Below, one piece after another: positions 6,311-6,913 of a DNA stretch of 6,913 bases. How positions within the stretch are numbered: the first letter of the stretch is position 1; each line of letters begins with the position of its first letter. Source of the DNA: Chloroflexota bacterium (GTDB taxonomy: Bacteria; Chloroflexota; Limnocylindria; Limnocylindrales; Limnocylindraceae); NCBI GenBank assembly GCA_947483025.1, contig CANKMK010000028.1, positions 1 to 6,913 on the forward strand, in the 5' to 3' direction. The translations under genes were made by a program, and so were the position numbers. The notes under the pieces are model-generated. The model was not told the DNA's origin. It saw only the letters and a list, made by a program, of their open reading frames with translations, and made no database searches.

Positions 6311-6913
6311 CGCGATGGAGTCACGCTCTTCGCTTGCAACGATTCGCTCGCACCACGTGAGGAGTTCGCCTTCAGCATTTGCCACGCGGCGATGTGCGAC
6401 GTCATCAACCAGTCGCGCAAGGAGTGCCGCGACCCATGGGCCCGGGGTGCGACCGAGTCGCGCCACTAGCTGATCGCCCCCGATGGCGAGATCGCTCGCT
6501 GCAGCGGGAAGTTGCAGGGTGTCCGCCTCCGCGCATGCGTTGAGGAGTGCAGTGGCGGCGCGGCTGGCCCGACCTGCGGCAGCTCGACGCCGAATCTGCC
6601 GTGCCGCATCTCGCGGGTCACCAGTGGTGGCAGCAGCCACGATGCGGAGGGAGGGTCCATCAAGGTTGCCGCGCTCGACCTCAGCCTCTGCAACTGCGAC
6701 GGCACGATCGAGCACACGAACCTGCTGAATCGCTGCAACGGTTGCACGTGGTCGGCGCCACGATTCCAGCAGGGCCGCCACATCCTCATCGTCGGTGATC
6801 GGCACGAGAAGTTCGTTCATGCGCCCCAGTGGGTCTGGCGCATCCGGGAGCGCATCGCCGCCGACCCTCTCGACGCGCGTGGCAACCTCCGCGCTCCATT
6901 CGGTAGCAAGAGC
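6308..6913 (-). CDS. cca: CCA tRNA nucleotidyltransferase, C-terminal part (5' end outside window)
   Basis: CCA-adding enzymes build or repair the 3' CCA of tRNAs. The frame is open from its TAG stop at 6308 to the right edge; 201 residues are visible and the N-terminal nucleotidyltransferase head lies outside. An internal ATG at 6820 is not the start, since coding-like sequence continues upstream (ALATEWSAEVATRV...). The region is helical and Ala/Arg-rich. The best evidence is near the end: LAIGGDQLVARLGRTPGPWV, then LARLVDDVAHRRVANAEGELL, matching the conserved tail of class II CCA enzymes (I-x-G-x-D-L, then PGPxxGxxL, then a helix and N-x-x-x-LL). The catalytic G-[G/S] and DxD residues cannot be seen. 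It is upstream of galE with a nine-base gap, so the two may be co-transcribed. A poly(A) polymerase of the same superfamily is the alternative. Confidence 0.75.
   Translation of the reverse strand, partial: ALATEWSAEVATRVERVGGDALPDAPDPLGRMNELLVPITDDEDVAALLESWRRPRATVAAIQQVRVLDRAVAVAEAEVERGNLDGPSLRIVAAATTGDPRDAARQIRRRAAAGRASRAATALLNACAEADTLQLPAAASDLAIGGDQLVARLGRTPGPWVAALLARLVDDVAHRRVANAEGELLTWCERIVASEERDSIA

Noticed and set aside
6818..6820. ATG at 6820 as the start of a 170-residue protein
   Set aside because: The frame continues open for 31 more codons to the edge and the recognisable part is only the tail of a CCA enzyme, so the gene is truncated by the window.
1..6913. Search for CRISPR, insertion sequences, phage or defence genes, toxin-antitoxin pairs
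   Set aside because: Every open stretch is accounted for by a housekeeping gene; no repeats, terminal inverted repeats or transposase motifs were seen.

Overview
The window is a compact block of bacterial housekeeping genes, G+C-rich by eye. Seven protein-coding genes fill about 98% of it; the gaps between them add up to only about 130 bases. There is no mobile element, CRISPR array, rRNA or tRNA, and no obvious horizontally acquired island. The gene set (rho, an M23/LysM envelope protein, obgE-nadD-rsfS, galE and a CCA-adding enzyme) is bacterial. The order obgE-nadD-rsfS, the lack of rpmE directly after rho, two starts without a Shine-Dalgarno, and Rho/Obg sequences unlike those of Proteobacteria suggest a high-GC, possibly streamlined lineage. 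Chloroflexota is my best guess and Actinobacteriota an alternative. This is inference from memory and not proven by the sequence.

Layout. Positions 2-1234 (+) are the C-terminal part of Rho; the frame is open to the left edge, so its start lies outside. An 86-base gap with two small hairpins follows. Then come a membrane-anchored protein with two LysM domains and an M23 peptidase domain (1321-2853), obgE (2858-4249), nadD (4246-4923, four-base overlap with obgE) and rsfS (4956-5324). All of these are on the plus strand and probably form one transcription unit with possible internal starts. On the minus strand, convergent with rsfS, lie galE (6298-5327) and, upstream of it, the C-terminal part of a CCA tRNA nucleotidyltransferase (6913-6308), open to the right edge.

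How the genes work together. obgE and rsfS both act on the large ribosomal subunit, NadD makes NAD precursors, Rho terminates transcription and the CCA enzyme matures tRNA, so this is a growth and gene-expression cluster. The M23/LysM protein and GalE concern the cell envelope.

I did not find a new biological system. The points most worth a second look are: a Gly in Rho where E. coli has Asp210, next to the catalytic Glu; a NadD whose two usual signature motifs are altered although the rest of the fold looks intact; a 125-residue Arg-rich cytoplasmic tail on the M23/LysM protein; and TAnnnT hexamers lying exactly six bases before the ATG of rsfS and of galE, which suggest leaderless mRNAs.
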